Under the pieces are notes generated by a model. It ran no database searches, had not been told where the DNA came from, and saw only the letters and a program-made list of their open reading frames with translations. From contig OY292275.1 in the NCBI GenBank assembly GCA_958496175.1, forward strand, positions 62,883,701-62,947,700: DNA of 64,000 nt. The letters run 5' to 3'. The number at the start of each line of letters is the position of its first letter. Positions within the stretch are counted from its first letter, which is position 1. Source of the DNA: Sisyra terminalis (taxonomy: Eukaryota; Arthropoda; Insecta; Neuroptera; Sisyridae). A program made the translations under genes and the position numbers. Positions 62,324 to 64,000 of the stretch are shown here, piece by piece.

Positions 62324-62961
62324 TGCAACAACATCAAAAATTTCATTCTTTTTCTTTCGGTTCATTTCATTGAGTTCAATTTGAATTTGTTGTAAACTAC
62401 GTCCTTTCGTTTCCGGCACATAGTAAACGGTGAAAACAATTCCGCCCAATACGAAACACATGCACAACCAAAACGTCACGGAAATATCGCTGGCCGACGA
62501 GATCACCTCAAACAATTTAACCACAACAAACGCACACGACGAGCCGTAAACGGTGGCCGTAATCGCCGCCGCCCCCTTAACATTGGTCGGGAAAAGTTCG
62601 CCCAACAACACATAGCTCAAATTCCCGACGCCAATGGGTTGCACCGCCATAAAGAGCATTATAGAAACCAGTGGTAACCACGACACGCTGGTCATATCCA
62701 ACGCCATATAGTCCTGCAGGAAAAAGTACAGGCCGACGGTGAACAACGACACGGCGCAACCGATTGACGAAAACAAAAGTAACGGTTTACGACCGAAGCT
62801 GTCCATGAAGCCGGACGAAAAGAGGCCGGCGCCCATTTGAATTGAGCCGCATACGATTCCCGATACGGCCGACGGTATGAACGAATGTGCATTGTCGAAA
62901 ATTTGTTGCATATACGACTGAATTGCGGCCACGCCGCTAAAATGTTGCATCGTTTTTACAC
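62321..62961 (-). CDS. Sugar transporter, Tret1/GLUT-like, last exon only
   Basis: One exon on the minus strand, from acceptor TTTTTTAG at 62962-62963 to stop TAA at 62321, entering in phase 1; 213 codons. It covers the C-terminal half of a 12-segment major facilitator: a loop and helix with DSFGRKPLLLFSS (the conserved G-R-K loop), hydrophobic helices, LLGELFPTNVKGAA (the PESPR-type loop) and the final PETKGRSLQQI signature of the sugar porter family. Insect relatives with this tail import trehalose or glucose at the plasma membrane. The N-terminal half should lie beyond intron sequence, and no upstream exon was found before 64000. The substrate is not determinable here. Confidence 0.88.
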
Positions 62962-62995
62962 CTAAAAAATAAAAATAAAGTTTGTCAATCAAATC

Positions 62996-63240
62996 AAATT
63001 ATTAAATCTTCAGGTCTTGTCGAATTATTAAATGAAAAGACCACAGATAATAGATATCGACGTTTCGTCAATCTTTAGTGATTATTTTTCAGTATGTCAA
63101 ATAGGACCAAACATATTCAAATTATTAAATCTTCAGTTTTTGTCCAATTATTAAATGAAAAGACCACAGATAATTATCGACGTTTCGTCGATCTTTAGTG
63201 ATTCCTTCTCAGTTAATCAAATAGGACCAAACATATTAAG
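62996..63240 (-). repeat. Two-copy tandem duplication in the transporter intron
   Basis: Copies at about 62993-63114 and 63115-63237 share CAAATTATTAAATCTTCAG, AATGAAAAGACCACAGATAA, ATCGACGTTTCGTC and CAAATAGGACCAAACATATT. The unit is about 120 bases and non-coding. Confidence 0.8.
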
Positions 63241-63311
63241 TGTACGGGAAAGTAATCGTTTTTAAATATTTACTAAAAAACATGTTCATTAGACTAATTA
63301 AAAAAAAATTA

Positions 63312-63490
63312 TGAAAACAATATATAGAATATATTGCGGTCCAATTTATGTAGTGTAATATAAAATAGACATAAATTTGAACAAAAGTTCAAACAAAATT
63401 ATTCGTGACGTATTTCCCAGATACGTATTTCGATTGTCAAGCAATTTTCCTCAGTGAAAGTAGTTTGGATCACTCCGTAATAGTCTAGGA
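63312..63490. mobile_element. Family D fragment
   Basis: AACAATATATAGAATATATTGCGGTCCAATTTATGTAGTG followed by CGTATTTCGATTGTCAAGCAAT and GTTTGGATCACTCCGTAA. Matches the left half of the D elements at 45474 and 52019; the right half is missing. Confidence 0.65.
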
Positions 63491-64000
63491 TCCCACTGCA
63501 GAAAATTGTAGTGATCGAGTATATGCTAAAAACCTAATTTTTACGCATATTTATCATCAAGGGAATAAATATCCACTAGGTTGCCTATCAAAATAAGGCC
63601 GCGTGTATTTTTAATTGATTTTCGCAAAAATTTTATTGATTTGTAAAATAAAATATCGTTAGTTAAGTCAGGGTTGCCGTTGCGCACTTGACCGCACCTC
63701 TTCGCAGCCAGGTGTGCACAGGTATAATTTTGGACCCTTTTTACGTTCATAACGTGCATTTATGATTTATATATCAGATTAAAGCTAATTTTTTTCTCAT
63801 TATTATGATATACGGTTGCCTAAATAAATCTGGCCGCAAATAAGGGTTGCTGGCTGCTAAAGATGGTAAATATTAAAAAAACAGTGAAAGAGAGCTAGCC
63901 AGATTTAACCAGTCAGACGAGGACAGCGATTGGCAGTTGTACGACGTTTTAAATCCATTGCGCATGCGTCGAATGCTAGTGTTCTCAACCACTCAAGTAC
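63491..64000. other. Right edge of the window, no gene resolved
   Basis: The last 130 bases (from about 63870) are richer in G and C than the surroundings (GTCAGACGAGGACAGCGATTGG, GCGCATGCGTCGAATGC), which may mark a promoter or UTR exon of the transporter or of a gene to the right. A 72-codon minus frame at 63541-63759 shows no family resemblance. Confidence 0.3.

Overview
The window is nuclear DNA of an insect or close arthropod relative. It is strongly AT-rich, protein genes are split by many introns (several only 50-60 bases long), splice sites are canonical GT-AG, and introns and intergenic DNA are crowded with decayed transposons. The order cannot be fixed from this sequence. No bacterial, organellar or rRNA/tRNA gene was seen.

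Gene layout, left to right: (1) USP47, a ubiquitin-specific protease, minus strand, 1701-14264, with a 5' UTR exon ending at 14505. (2) A single unidentified minus-strand candidate exon, 20699-20891. (3) An F-box/WD protein resembling FBXW10, plus strand, 11 exons, 21625-27685. (4) An unidentified 480-residue protein, minus strand, 27742-29425, tail-to-tail with (3). (5) FoxK, an FHA plus forkhead transcription factor, plus strand, 9 exons, 33919-46857, with a possible small nested minus-strand gene in intron 7. (6) CCDC113/CFAP263, a coiled-coil ciliary protein, plus strand, 3 exons, 55234-62196. (7) The last exon of a sugar/trehalose transporter, minus strand, 62321-62961, tail-to-tail with (6). 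Exon joins were checked by reading-frame phase: every join in USP47, FBXW10-like, FoxK, CCDC113 and the unknown gene keeps the frame open.

The genes do not form one pathway. USP47 and the F-box protein are both ubiquitin-system proteins, and CCDC113 and FBXW10 relatives are typical of ciliated or testis cells, but this co-location may be chance.

Most of the rest is repeats. I recognise a short inverted-repeat element with ends CGTTTATTTTGAAAGTG (about ten copies), often fused to the same neighbouring modules; long foldback elements of 0.7-1.3 kb, several almost wholly palindromic; a family ending in GTATACAATATATAG; pogo-like, piggyBac-like and GGCGCC-ended MITEs; tandem tRNA-like SINE units; a 345-base tandem repeat; and mariner transposase relics. 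A short protein-coding relic shared by FoxK intron 1 and CCDC113 intron 1 belongs to no family I know. No clearly novel defence or metabolic system was found. The strongest candidates for something undescribed are the foldback families, the composite element and the nested FoxK-intron gene.
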